Shown here piece after piece: positions 52,199 through 61,112 of a stretch of DNA of 64,000 nucleotides (position 1 is the first letter of the stretch; each line of letters begins with the position of its first letter). The translations under genes and the position numbers were made by a program. Origin of the DNA: Mesorhizobium australicum WSM2073 (lineage in GTDB: Bacteria; Pseudomonadota; Alphaproteobacteria; Rhizobiales; Rhizobiaceae); assembly GCF_000230995.2 (NCBI RefSeq), contig NC_019973.1, positions 2,618,001 through 2,682,000 of the forward strand, written 5' to 3'. The notes beneath the pieces are model-generated. The model made no database searches. It saw only the letters and a list, made by a program, of their open reading frames with translations, and was not told the origin of the DNA.

Positions 52199-54268
52199 AT
52201 GCGCGACCCACGCTACGACATCCTGTTCGAGCCGATGAAGATAGGTCCGGTGACGGCCAGGAACCGCTTCTATCAGGTTCCGCACTGCAATGGCGGTGGC
52301 TATCGCGATCCATCGGCGGCGGCAGAGATGCGCCGCATCAAGTCGGAAGGCGGCTGGGGCGTGATCTTCACCGAGCAGACGGAGATGCACCATACCTCCG
52401 AGATCACGCCCTTCATCGAACTGCGGCTATGGGATGACGCCGACATTCCGGCTTTGGCCAAGATGGCCGAGGCCATGCACGAGCACGGGGCGCTGGCTGG
52501 CATCCAGCTCGCCTATTCCGGGATCAACGGTCCCAACCTCTACACCAAGGAGGTGCCGCGCGGGCCGTCGGCCTTGCCGATCCGCACCTTCACCAATGAT
52601 CCGGTGCAGGCGCGCGCCATGGACAGAGAGGACATACGCGACCTGCGCCGCTGGCACCGCAATGCCTTCAAACGCGCCAAGCAGGCGGGTTTCGACCTTG
52701 TCTGCCTCTATGGCGCGCATGGCTTCGGCATCATCCAGCATTTCCTATCGACGGCCACCAACCAGCGCGGTGACGAATATGGCGGCTCGCTGGAAAACCG
52801 TTCGCGGCTGATGCGCGAGCTGATCGAGGAAGGGCGCGACGCGATTGGCGACACGTGCGGCCTGACGCTCAGGCTGTCGCTGGACGAGATGATCGGTGAA
52901 CTCGGCTTCGCCAATTCGGAAGTCCGCGACATGATCGAGATGCATGCCGAACTGCCCGATCTTTGGGATCTCGCGCACGGCGCTTGGGAGGATTGCTCGG
53001 GTCCGTCACGCTTCAAGGACGAGGCGGCGCAGGAAAGCCTGGTGTCGGGCATCAAGAAGCTGACCTCGAAGCCGGTCGTCGGCGTCGGCCGCTTCACCTC
53101 GCCCGACGTGATGGTCAGGATGATCCGGTCGGGCACGCTCGACTTCATCGGCTGCGCGCGCCCGTCGATCGCCGATCCCTTCCTGCCGAGGAAGGTCGAG
53201 GAGGGCCGCATCGAGGACATCCGCGAATGCATTGGCTGCAACATCTGCATCACCGGCGACATGACCATGTCGATCTCACGCTGCACGCAGAACCCGACCT
53301 TCATGGAGGAATGGCGCAAAGGCTGGCATCCTGAGCGCATGCAGGCGAAAGGCGACAGCGACAGCGTCCTGATCGTCGGCGCCGGGCCTGCCGGACTGGA
53401 GGCCGCGCGTGCGCTCGGCCTGCGCGGCTATAAAGTGGCCATCGCGGAAGCGGGCACTGAGCTTGGCGGACGCGTGGCGCGCGAAAGCAAACTTCCAGGC
53501 CTGTCGGCCTGGGGCAGGGTGCGCGACTATCGGCAGTATCAGCTCAGCCAGATGCCCAATGTCGACATCTATTTCGAAAGCCGGCTGTCGGCCGGTGACA
53601 TCCTCTCGTTCGGCTTCCAGAACGTCGCCATTGCCACCGGATCGACCTGGCGCCGCGACGGCGTCGCGCGTGCCCATGTCGTGCCGATGCCGATCGACGC
53701 CGCGATGCCGGTCTACTCACCCGACGATCTGATGGCCGGCAAGGTTCCGGCCGGCAAGGTCGTGCTGTTCGACGACGACCACTATTACATGGGCGGCGTT
53801 CTCGCCGAGCTGATGGCGCTTCGGGGAACGAAGGTGACCCTGGTGACGCCATCGGCTTATGTCTCGGACTGGACCCGCAACACGCTGGAGCAAGGGGCCA
53901 TTCACCGCCGCCTGGCTGAACTCGGCGTCGATATCGTCCTCAACAGGACCGTCACGAGTGTCGCTTCAGGTGGCGTCGTGACGGCCTGCGTCTACACCGG
54001 CGCTAAACAGGATCTGGCGGCCGATGCCGTCGTCCTGGTCACGTCACGCAATCAGGACGACGCCGTTTGGCGCGAGCTCAAGGCGCGGGAAAACGAGTGG
54101 GGCGACAACGGCATCCGTTCGGTCAAGGTCATTGGCGACGCCGAAGCACCGGGGCCGATCGCCTGGGCAACCTATGCCGGCCATCGCTTCGCCCGGGAGC
54201 TGGACGAACCTGACATCGGCGACGCATTGCCATTTCGGCGGGAAGTCGCCGCACTGGCGGCGGAATAG
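52199..54268 (+). CDS. Trimethylamine/histamine-dehydrogenase-like iron-sulfur flavoprotein
   Basis: 689 residues, same domain order as trimethylamine dehydrogenase (TMADH). The FMN barrel starts DPRYDILFEPMKIGP, with Cys30 in QVPHC matching the 6-S-cysteinyl-FMN cysteine and Tyr171/His174 in YGAH. The 4Fe-4S ligands are Cys344, 347, 350 and 362. A nucleotide-binding domain follows (SVLIVGAGPAGLEAARALGL). The three TMADH aromatic-bowl residues read Gln60, Trp256 and Asp354 here; as I recall, histamine dehydrogenase has this Gln/Trp/Asp set. So it probably oxidatively deaminates an amine other than trimethylamine. GGGAGGAAG precedes the ATG. Divergent from the M20 deacylase. Confidence 0.88.
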   Translation: MRDPRYDILFEPMKIGPVTARNRFYQVPHCNGGGYRDPSAAAEMRRIKSEGGWGVIFTEQTEMHHTSEITPFIELRLWDDADIPALAKMAEAMHEHGALAGIQLAYSGINGPNLYTKEVPRGPSALPIRTFTNDPVQARAMDREDIRDLRRWHRNAFKRAKQAGFDLVCLYGAHGFGIIQHFLSTATNQRGDEYGGSLENRSRLMRELIEEGRDAIGDTCGLTLRLSLDEMIGELGFANSEVRDMIEMHAELPDLWDLAHGAWEDCSGPSRFKDEAAQESLVSGIKKLTSKPVVGVGRFTSPDVMVRMIRSGTLDFIGCARPSIADPFLPRKVEEGRIEDIRECIGCNICITGDMTMSISRCTQNPTFMEEWRKGWHPERMQAKGDSDSVLIVGAGPAGLEAARALGLRGYKVAIAEAGTELGGRVARESKLPGLSAWGRVRDYRQYQLSQMPNVDIYFESRLSAGDILSFGFQNVAIATGSTWRRDGVARAHVVPMPIDAAMPVYSPDDLMAGKVPAGKVVLFDDDHYYMGGVLAELMALRGTKVTLVTPSAYVSDWTRNTLEQGAIHRRLAELGVDIVLNRTVTSVASGGVVTACVYTGAKQDLAADAVVLVTSRNQDDAVWRELKARENEWGDNGIRSVKVIGDAEAPGPIAWATYAGHRFARELDEPDIGDALPFRREVAALAAE

Positions 54269-54287
54269 AACGCCGGGGCGCGGCAGA

Positions 54288-54440
54288 TCAGATCGCCCGC
54301 CCTTCCTGGTCGAAGAAGTGCAGATGCCCGGGTTCGGCCCGCAGGCCGACCTCGGCGCCGGTTTCGGGCGGCAGGTCTGGCCACTGTCCATCTCGACATG
54401 GAGGAGCGTGACGGCGCCGGTGTATTCGGCGAGCCTTACC
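54288..54440 (-). pseudogene. 3' remnant of a sugar ABC transporter ATPase
   Basis: Reading leftward, the last residues LPPETGAEVGLRAEPGHLHF then FDQEGRAI and a stop are the TOBE-domain ending of UgpC/MalK-type ATPases. Just upstream, in another frame, AEYTGAVTLLHVEM is also typical, so the fragment carries a frameshift as well. The rest of the gene is gone. Confidence 0.65.
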
Positions 54441-54532
54441 TTGCCGCAGCGATCCTGTTCCTCTGCTCCGACGCCACGAGCTTCGTCTACGGCGCCGCGC
54501 TCGACGTGGATGGCGGCTCGATGTTCCGCTGA
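54398..54532 (+). pseudogene. 3' remnant of a short-chain dehydrogenase/reductase
   Basis: GEPYLAAAILFLCSDATSFV followed by YGAALDVDGGSMFR and a stop is the C-terminal end of classical SDR proteins. Nothing of the Rossmann or YxxxK part remains. It abuts and partly overlaps the ABC ATPase remnant in the opposite direction, marking a deletion or rearrangement scar. Confidence 0.65.
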
Positions 54533-54588
54533 CCGGGAGGGCAGCGGCTCCGGCGACGCTCGCTGACCCTTCCCGCCATTTATAGAGT

Positions 54589-55911
54589 TCAGTCGGTCGG
54601 ACGATCCGCGACCGAACGCCGCCCGTCGATCCACAAGGCAAGCAAGGTGCAGGCCGCGCCCGAGAGCAGGTAGGCGCCCGCCGCGATGAGGCCGAAATTG
54701 CCGGCCAAAAGCAGGGCTGCGAGCGGCGCGAAGCCGGCGCCGAACATCCATGCGAGATCCGAGGTTATCGCCGAGCCGGTATAGCGATAGTGTCGCGAAA
54801 AGCTCGATGCTACGACGCCCGACGATTGCCCGAAACTCAGCCCCAGCAGGATGAAGCCCAACACCATGAACAGGGCCTCCCCGACGGTGCCGCCATCCAG
54901 GAGCTGCGGGGCAAAGCCGCTGAACGTCGCGATGGCGATCGCCGAACCGCCGAGCAGCGCACGGCGTCCGACACGATCGGCCAGTGGCCCCGACGCGACG
55001 ATGGCCGCGATGCCGAACAGCGCGCTCACCGCCTCGATCGTCAGGAAGCGCGCCGGCCCCTCATTGGTGAACAGGAACACCCAGGAGAGCGGAAACACCG
55101 TCACCATGTGGAACAGGGCGAAACTCGCCAGCGGCGCGAAGGCGCCGATGACGACATTGCGGCCTTCGGCCCTGACCGTATCCCTGATGCGCGTCGGCTG
55201 CAGGTCGCCGCTCTCGTACAATCTTGAAAATTCGGGCGTCACCACAATGCGCAGCCTGGCAAACAGGGCCACGACATTGATGGCGAAGGCGACGAAGAAA
55301 GGATAGCGCCAGCCCCAGGCAAGGAAGTCGTCGGCCGACAGGTTGGCGACGAAGAAAGCGAAGAGGGAACTCGCCACGATGAGGCCGATTGGCGCGCCGA
55401 GTTGCGGGATCATGGCGTAGAAGCCGCGCCGGTTCCGAGGCGCGTTCAGCGCCAGCAGCGAGGGAAGTCCGTCCCAGGTTCCGCCGAGCGCCACGCCTTG
55501 CCCGATGCGGGCCAGCGCCAGAAGCCAGATCGCAAGCGCGCCGATATCGCCATAGGCGGGAAGGAACGCGATGGCGACGGTCGAGGTGCCGAGCAGGAAC
55601 AGCGCGATCGTCAATTTCGCCCCGCGGCCATAGGCGCGATCGACGGCCATGAACAGAACGGAGCCGAACGGACGGGCGATGAAGGCCAGTGCGAAAATGG
55701 CGAAGGAGTAGAGCGTTCCGACGAGCGGGTCGTGCGTCGGAAACACCAGCTTTGGGAACACGATGACGGACGCGATCGCATAGACGAAGAAGTCGAAGAA
55801 TTCCGACGTCCTGCCCACGATCACGCCGACCGCGATATCGCCCGCGCTGACCTGGCCGTGGTCCGAGCCGATCAGCCCGCTGTTTGTTTCGGCAGTCGAA
55901 GTCTGAGCCAT
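54589..55911 (-). CDS. MFS transporter, metabolite:H+ symporter (MHS)-like
   Basis: 440 residues with 12 predicted membrane helices. The opening GVIVGRTSEFFDFFVYAIAS and the loops RPFGSVLFMAVDRAYGRGAKLTIALF (split signature) and LADRVGRRALLGGSAIA fit the MHS group that imports organic acids and betaines. The ATG at 55911 is chosen over a longer reading that starts 99 bases upstream. It is transcribed away from cyo operon 2. The substrate may be the acid or amine handled by the neighbouring catabolic genes. Confidence 0.87.
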   Translation of the reverse strand: MAQTSTAETNSGLIGSDHGQVSAGDIAVGVIVGRTSEFFDFFVYAIASVIVFPKLVFPTHDPLVGTLYSFAIFALAFIARPFGSVLFMAVDRAYGRGAKLTIALFLLGTSTVAIAFLPAYGDIGALAIWLLALARIGQGVALGGTWDGLPSLLALNAPRNRRGFYAMIPQLGAPIGLIVASSLFAFFVANLSADDFLAWGWRYPFFVAFAINVVALFARLRIVVTPEFSRLYESGDLQPTRIRDTVRAEGRNVVIGAFAPLASFALFHMVTVFPLSWVFLFTNEGPARFLTIEAVSALFGIAAIVASGPLADRVGRRALLGGSAIAIATFSGFAPQLLDGGTVGEALFMVLGFILLGLSFGQSSGVVASSFSRHYRYTGSAITSDLAWMFGAGFAPLAALLLAGNFGLIAAGAYLLSGAACTLLALWIDGRRSVADRPTD

Positions 55912-55976
55912 CTTGTCCGTCGCCACCGCGTGGAATGAAATATCTGGGACCCAATCACAGGGATTCCATTGTGCGC

Positions 55977-56027
55977 GGCACACTGTGCCAGACCCACCCC
56001 GGCTGGGCATTGGACAAATTGTCCAAT
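55977..56027. promoter_or_regulatory. Two perfect palindromes upstream of the second cyo operon
   Basis: GGCACACTGTGCC (55977-55989) and a 19-base palindrome, ATTGGACAA-A-TTGTCCAAT (56009-56027), lie 90-140 bases before cyoA. The second resembles a dimeric repressor site (GntR-like inverted TTGT/ACAA). No matching regulator gene is adjacent. Confidence 0.55.
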
Positions 56028-56116
56028 GTCAGCGCGCCGCCGCCGGCAGTAGCCCTTTGTTGATACCGCACCGCAACATCCCTCCGCGTGCGGCGGTCCA
56101 TCGAGGGCAGCATCTG

Positions 56117-57298
56117 ATGAAACGATTTGGGGCCTTGCTTCTGTTTCCCCTGACCGGGCTGTTGAGCGGCTGCGATATGGTCGTGCTCGCGCCGGCAGGC
56201 GATGTCGCGGCCCAGCAGCGCGACCTGCTGGTGGTCTCGACCTTGCTGATGCTGATCATCATCGTTCCGGTCATGGCGCTGACTGTCTTTTTCGCCTGGC
56301 GCTACCGGCACTCCAATGCCTCGGCGACCTATGCGCCGGATTGGGATCATTCGACGAAACTCGAACTGGTGATCTGGGCAGCACCGCTTCTCATCATTAT
56401 ATGCCTTGGCGCGCTGACCTGGCTCGGCACGCATTTGCTCGACCCGTACCGCCGGATCGACAGGATCGAACCCGGCCAGCCCGTCACCCAGTTGCACAAG
56501 CCGCTCAGGGTCGAGGTCGTGGCGCTCGACTGGAAATGGCTGTTCATCTATCCCGATTACGGCATCGCTGCCGTCAACGAGCTGGCGGCGCCGGTCAACC
56601 AGCCGATCGACTTCCGCATCACCTCCTCGGCGGTGATGAATTCCTTCTACATTCCAGCCCTCGCCGGGCAGATCTATGCCATGCCGGGCATGGAGACGAA
56701 GCTGCACGCCGTCATTAACCGGCCAGGCACCTATAGCGGTTTCTCCGCCAATTATAGCGGCGCCGGCTTTTCGGGCATGCGCTTTGCCTTCCAGGGCCTA
56801 TCCGATGATGCCTTCAGCCAGTGGGTGGCACAGGCCAGGACCGCGTCGGCGGCGCTTAACCGCGACAGTTATCTCGAACTCGAAAAGCCGAGCGAGAACG
56901 AAACCGTCCGCCACTACGCCTCCGTCGATCCCGACCTCTATGGTGCCATCCTCAATCTGTGCGTCGAGCGCGGCAAGATGTGCATGGACGAGATGATGTC
57001 GATCGACGCCAAGGGCGGTCTCGGCCTTGCGGGCGTGCGCAACACCTTGCCGCTGCAATATGACAAGCTCGCGCGGCGCGGCGCGGTGTTCGGAAACGAT
57101 CCCTCCTATGTCGCCAGCATCTGCACGGCGGAGGAGGCCGCTGCCGTCTCGCGCGCGTCGCGCGATGCCCGGCCGACCTATTGGCCGGCGAAGAACCTGT
57201 CCCCGCTGCGCGGGGCGGGACTGCTCCGGCCAGGGACAGACAGCCGCAGCGCGGAGGCCGATACCCCGGCCCTCGGCCTGCTGCGGCGCGAACTATGA
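56117..57298 (+). CDS. cyoA: Quinol oxidase bo3 subunit II, second copy
   Basis: 393 residues. Lipoprotein signal ([12 protein letters not shown]), two membrane helices, then the cupredoxin domain with [20 protein letters not shown]. No CuA cysteines ([12 protein letters not shown]), so it is a quinol oxidase. A 120-residue C-terminal extension follows the usual end, with several cysteines ([23 protein letters not shown]); the first copy at 17613 lacks this. ATG 56117 follows GAGGG. It heads an operon cyoABCD-SURF1-RegB-RegA. Confidence 0.93.
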   Translation: MKRFGALLLFPLTGLLSGCDMVVLAPAGDVAAQQRDLLVVSTLLMLIIIVPVMALTVFFAWRYRHSNASATYAPDWDHSTKLELVIWAAPLLIIICLGALTWLGTHLLDPYRRIDRIEPGQPVTQLHKPLRVEVVALDWKWLFIYPDYGIAAVNELAAPVNQPIDFRITSSAVMNSFYIPALAGQIYAMPGMETKLHAVINRPGTYSGFSANYSGAGFSGMRFAFQGLSDDAFSQWVAQARTASAALNRDSYLELEKPSENETVRHYASVDPDLYGAILNLCVERGKMCMDEMMSIDAKGGLGLAGVRNTLPLQYDKLARRGAVFGNDPSYVASICTAEEAAAVSRASRDARPTYWPAKNLSPLRGAGLLRPGTDSRSAEADTPALGLLRREL

Positions 57299-57308
57299 GA
57301 GAATTGCG

Positions 57309-59306
57309 ATGCCCGATACGCTGACCAAATTCATTTTCGGCCGCCTCAACTGGGACTCGCTGCCGCTGCATGAGCCGATCGTTGTCGCCACCTTCGCCGC
57401 GGTGGCACTCGGCGGCATCGCGCTTCTCGGCGCCATCACCTATTTCAAGCTGTGGGGCTACCTGTGGCGTGAATGGTTCACCAGCGTCGACCACAAGAAG
57501 ATCGGCATCATGTACATGGTGCTGGGGCTGGTCATGCTGCTGCGCGGCTTCTCGGACGCCATCATGATGCGCCTCCAGCAGGCCATCGCCTTCAATGGCT
57601 CCGAGGGCTACCTGAACTCACATCACTACGACCAGATCTTCACCGCCCATGGCGTCATCATGATCTTCTTCGTGGCGATGCCCTTCGTCACCGGGTTGAT
57701 GAATTTCGTCGTGCCGCTGCAGATCGGCGCCCGCGACGTCTCCTTTCCGTTCCTCAACAATTTCTCCTTCTGGATGACGGTCGGCGGCGCCATCCTCGTC
57801 ATGGCCTCGCTGTTCGTCGGCGAATTCGCCCGCACCGGCTGGCTCGCCTATCCGCCGCTTTCCGGCATAGGCTACAGTCCCGACGTCGGCGTCGACTATT
57901 ATATCTGGGCGCTGCAGGTGGCGGGTGTCGGCACGACGCTGTCGGGCATCAACCTGATCTGCACCATCATCAAGATGCGGGCGCCCGGCATGACGATGAT
58001 GCGCATGCCCGTCTTCACCTGGACGTCGCTCTGCACCAACGTGCTGATCGTCGCCTCCTTCCCGGTGCTGACGGCGGTGCTCTCGCTGCTGGCGCTCGAC
58101 CGCTATGTCGGCACCAACTTCTTCACCAATGACTTTGGCGGCAATCCGATGATGTATGTCAACCTCATCTGGATATGGGGTCACCCGGAAGTCTACATCC
58201 TCATCTTGCCGCTGTTCGGCGTCTTCTCCGAGGTCACCTCGACCTTCTCCGGCAAGCGCCTGTTCGGCTACACCTCGATGGTCTATGCCACAGTGGTCAT
58301 CACCATCCTGTCCTATCTCGTCTGGCTGCACCACTTCTTCACCATGGGCTCCGGCGCCAGCGTCAATTCCTTCTTCGGCATTACGACGATGATCATCTCG
58401 ATCCCGACGGGAGCGAAGATCTTCAACTGGCTGTTCACAATGTACCGGGGCCGCATCCGCTTCGAATTGCCGATGATGTGGACGGTGGCTTTCATGCTCA
58501 CCTTCACCGTCGGCGGCATGACCGGCGTGCTGCTTGCCGTGCCGCCGGCGGATTTCGTGCTGCACAACAGCCTGTTCCTGATCGCGCACTTCCATAACGT
58601 CATCATCGGCGGCGTGCTGTTCGGGCTGTTCGCCGGCATTGCCTACTGGTGGCCCAAGGCCTTCGGGTTCAAGCTCGACCCGTTCTGGGGCAAGGTCTCG
58701 TTCTGGTGCTGGGTGGTCGGCTTCTGGTTCGCCTTCATGCCGCTCTACGTGCTCGGGCTGATGGGCGTGACACGCCGCATGCGGGTATTCGATGATCCCT
58801 CGCTGCAGATATGGTTCGTCATCGCCGCCTTCGGCGCGGTGCTGATCGCCTGCGGCATCGCCGCCTTCCTGATCCAGATCTTCGTCTCCATCCGCAGGCG
58901 CGAGGCGCTTGCCGATCCGACCGGCGATCCATGGGACGGCCGCACGCTCGAATGGTCGACCTCCTCGCCGCCACCTGCCTACAATTTCGCCTTCACACCT
59001 GTCATTCGCGACAACGATGCCTGGTTTGACATGAAGCAGGCCGGCTACACCAGGCCGCTCGCCGGCTTCAAGCCGATCCACATGCCCAGCAATACCGGCA
59101 CCGGTGTCATCCTGGCCGCCTTCAGCGTCGCGCTCGGCTTCGCCCTGATCTGGTACATCTGGTGGCTGGCGGCGCTGAGCTTCGTTTGCCTCATCGCCAC
59201 CGCGATCGGCCACACCTTCAACTATCACCGCGACTTCCACATTCCGGCAGCCGAAGTCACTCGGACGGAAGAGGCGAGGACGACGCTCCTCGGGGCTGGG
59301 GTTTGA
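57309..59306 (+). CDS. cyoB: Quinol oxidase bo3 subunit I, second copy
   Basis: 665 residues. All haem-copper ligands are seen: [46 protein letters not shown] and [10 protein letters not shown]. It has about 15 membrane helices. It is clearly related to the first copy (15607) but in an operon with assembly and regulatory genes. ATG 57309 with AGAGA upstream, 10 bases after the cyoA stop. It couples ubiquinol oxidation to proton pumping. Confidence 0.96.
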   Translation: MPDTLTKFIFGRLNWDSLPLHEPIVVATFAAVALGGIALLGAITYFKLWGYLWREWFTSVDHKKIGIMYMVLGLVMLLRGFSDAIMMRLQQAIAFNGSEGYLNSHHYDQIFTAHGVIMIFFVAMPFVTGLMNFVVPLQIGARDVSFPFLNNFSFWMTVGGAILVMASLFVGEFARTGWLAYPPLSGIGYSPDVGVDYYIWALQVAGVGTTLSGINLICTIIKMRAPGMTMMRMPVFTWTSLCTNVLIVASFPVLTAVLSLLALDRYVGTNFFTNDFGGNPMMYVNLIWIWGHPEVYILILPLFGVFSEVTSTFSGKRLFGYTSMVYATVVITILSYLVWLHHFFTMGSGASVNSFFGITTMIISIPTGAKIFNWLFTMYRGRIRFELPMMWTVAFMLTFTVGGMTGVLLAVPPADFVLHNSLFLIAHFHNVIIGGVLFGLFAGIAYWWPKAFGFKLDPFWGKVSFWCWVVGFWFAFMPLYVLGLMGVTRRMRVFDDPSLQIWFVIAAFGAVLIACGIAAFLIQIFVSIRRREALADPTGDPWDGRTLEWSTSSPPPAYNFAFTPVIRDNDAWFDMKQAGYTRPLAGFKPIHMPSNTGTGVILAAFSVALGFALIWYIWWLAALSFVCLIATAIGHTFNYHRDFHIPAAEVTRTEEARTTLLGAGV

Positions 59307-59308
59307 GC

Positions 59309-59935
59309 ATGGCATCGACAGCAATCACAGCCGGCACCGAACCGGTGTTTCACCTGGAAGAGGAGCATGCGCACGCCGAAGGCGGCTCCACCATGCTCGG
59401 CTTCTGGCTCTATCTCATGAGCGACTGCCTGATCTTCGCGATGCTGTTCGCCGCCTATGGCGTGCTTGGCGGCAACTACGCGGCCGGGCCGGCACCCAAG
59501 GACCTGTTCGACCTCGATCTGGTGGCGGTCAACACCGCCATGCTGCTCTTCTCGTCGATCACCTATGGCTTCGCCATGCTGACCATGGACAAGGGTCGCG
59601 TGGGGGCGACGCAAGCCTGGCTCGCCGTCACCGGCCTGTTCGGCCTGGCGTTCCTGTCGATCGAGCTCTATGAATTCTCGCACATGATCCATGAAGGCGC
59701 GACACCGCAGCGCAGCGCCTTCCTGTCGTCTTTCTTCACCCTGGTCGGTACGCACGGCCTGCATGTCACCTTCGGCATCGTCTGGCTGGTGACGCTGATG
59801 ACCCAGGTTGCGAGATTTGGCCTCGTCGAGGCGAACCGCCGCCGGCTGATGTGCCTCTCGATGTTCTGGCACTTCCTCGACGTCGTCTGGATCGGCGTCT
59901 TCACCTTCGTCTATTTGATGGGAATGTTGCGATGA
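59309..59935 (+). CDS. cyoC: Quinol oxidase bo3 subunit III, second copy
   Basis: 208 residues with five membrane helices: GFWLYLMSDCLIFAMLFAAY opens the first, GTHGLHVTFGIVWLV and SMFWHFLDVVWIGVFTFVYL are typical later segments. Starts two bases after the cyoB stop (GGGG upstream) and overlaps cyoD by 4 bases. Confidence 0.94.
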   Translation: MASTAITAGTEPVFHLEEEHAHAEGGSTMLGFWLYLMSDCLIFAMLFAAYGVLGGNYAAGPAPKDLFDLDLVAVNTAMLLFSSITYGFAMLTMDKGRVGATQAWLAVTGLFGLAFLSIELYEFSHMIHEGATPQRSAFLSSFFTLVGTHGLHVTFGIVWLVTLMTQVARFGLVEANRRRLMCLSMFWHFLDVVWIGVFTFVYLMGMLR

Positions 59936-60309
59936 GCGCTCATGATCATGCCGAGGGTCACGGCCACGCCCATGGTGGAGCAGCACACGGATCGTTTCGG
60001 AGCTATCTGACCGGCTTCATCCTGTCGGTGATCCTGACCGCCATCCCGTTCTGGCTGGTCATGAGCGGCGCCATCGACGACAAGCAGGCGAGGGCCATCG
60101 TCATCATGGCCTTCGCGGTCGCGCAGATCGTCGTCCACATGGTCTTCTTCCTGCATATGAACACCACCTCGGAAGGCGGATGGTCGATGCTGGCGCTGAT
60201 CTTCACGCTGATCCTGGTCGTGATCGTACTGACCGGCTCGCTCTGGGTGATGTATCATCTCAACGCCAACATGATGCCGGGGCTGCACGACATGCGCGAG
60301 ATGCCATGA
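59932..60309 (+). CDS. cyoD: Quinol oxidase bo3 subunit IV, second copy
   Basis: 125 residues. A His-rich N-terminus (HDHAEGHGHAHGGAAHGSF) is unusual and could bind copper on the way to the active site. Three membrane helices follow, with AVAQIVVHMVFFLHM and SLWVMYHLNANMMPG typical of CyoD. ATGA overlaps at both ends couple it to cyoC and the SURF1 gene. Confidence 0.93.
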   Translation: MSAHDHAEGHGHAHGGAAHGSFRSYLTGFILSVILTAIPFWLVMSGAIDDKQARAIVIMAFAVAQIVVHMVFFLHMNTTSEGGWSMLALIFTLILVVIVLTGSLWVMYHLNANMMPGLHDMREMP

Positions 60310-61112
60310 GCCCGGTTGCGGGCTCTGGGAGAACCAACACCGAGGCGACGGGCATCGGTCCGCGGCCCGCGTCGCAAGAGGGCGCCGGCCGGTCGTCTGC
60401 ATCGCGCCTTGTCCTTGTGCTGCTCGGGCTCCTCGGCGTGCTGGTGTTTGTCGGGCTCGGCATATGGCAGCTGGAGAGGCGGGCCTGGAAGCTCGACCTG
60501 ATCGCCCGTGTCGCCCAACGCATTCATGCCCCGGTTTTCGAAGCGCCTGGCCCGGAGAGCTGGAACGGCATCACCGCGGCCCGCTACGAATACAGCCATG
60601 TGCGATTGGCCGGACGCTTCCTGGGCGGCGCCAACACGCTGGTCCAGGCGGTGACGGAGCTTGGCGGCGGCTATTGGGTGCTGACGCCGATGCGGACCGA
60701 CAGTGGTTTCGTCGTGCTGGTCAATCGCGGCTTCATTCCCCCGGAGCGCAAGGCCGAGTTCGGACAAGAGAGCGGCGGCTCAACCGCGCCGGCCATCATC
60801 GATGGACTGTTGCGCATGAGCGAGCCAGGCGGTGGCTTCCTGCGCAAGAATGACACCACGGGCAATCGCTGGTATTCGCGGGATGTCGCTGCCATCGCAA
60901 CCGCGCGCGGCCTGACGGATGTCGCACCCTATTTTGTCGATGCTGAGGCATCCGGCATCGACGGCTGGCCACGCGGCGGGCTGACCGTCGTGACTTTCCG
61001 CAACAGCCACCTCATCTATGCTTTGACCTGGTTCACGCTCGCTGCGATGCTTGCCCTCGCCTTGGCCAGGCCGATGACCGGCCGCCCCCAGCGGCAAGGA
61101 CCAGCAAGATGA
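60306..61112 (+). CDS. SURF1-family oxidase assembly protein
   Basis: 268 residues. Two membrane helices near the ends enclose a periplasmic domain. The family motif FVGLGIWQLERRAWKLDLI is present, with WVLTPMRTDSGFVVLVNRGF and a late NSHLIYALTWFTLAAML. SURF1 proteins help insert haem a/o into oxidase subunit I. ATGA overlaps link it to cyoD and the sensor kinase, so assembly factor and oxidase are co-expressed. Confidence 0.93.
   Translation: MSPVAGSGRTNTEATGIGPRPASQEGAGRSSASRLVLVLLGLLGVLVFVGLGIWQLERRAWKLDLIARVAQRIHAPVFEAPGPESWNGITAARYEYSHVRLAGRFLGGANTLVQAVTELGGGYWVLTPMRTDSGFVVLVNRGFIPPERKAEFGQESGGSTAPAIIDGLLRMSEPGGGFLRKNDTTGNRWYSRDVAAIATARGLTDVAPYFVDAEASGIDGWPRGGLTVVTFRNSHLIYALTWFTLAAMLALALARPMTGRPQRQGPAR

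Noticed and set aside
57618..59324. 568-codon minus frame opposite the second cyoB
   Set aside because: Antisense of a membrane protein gene, very rich in His/Glu/Arg, no domain recognisable.
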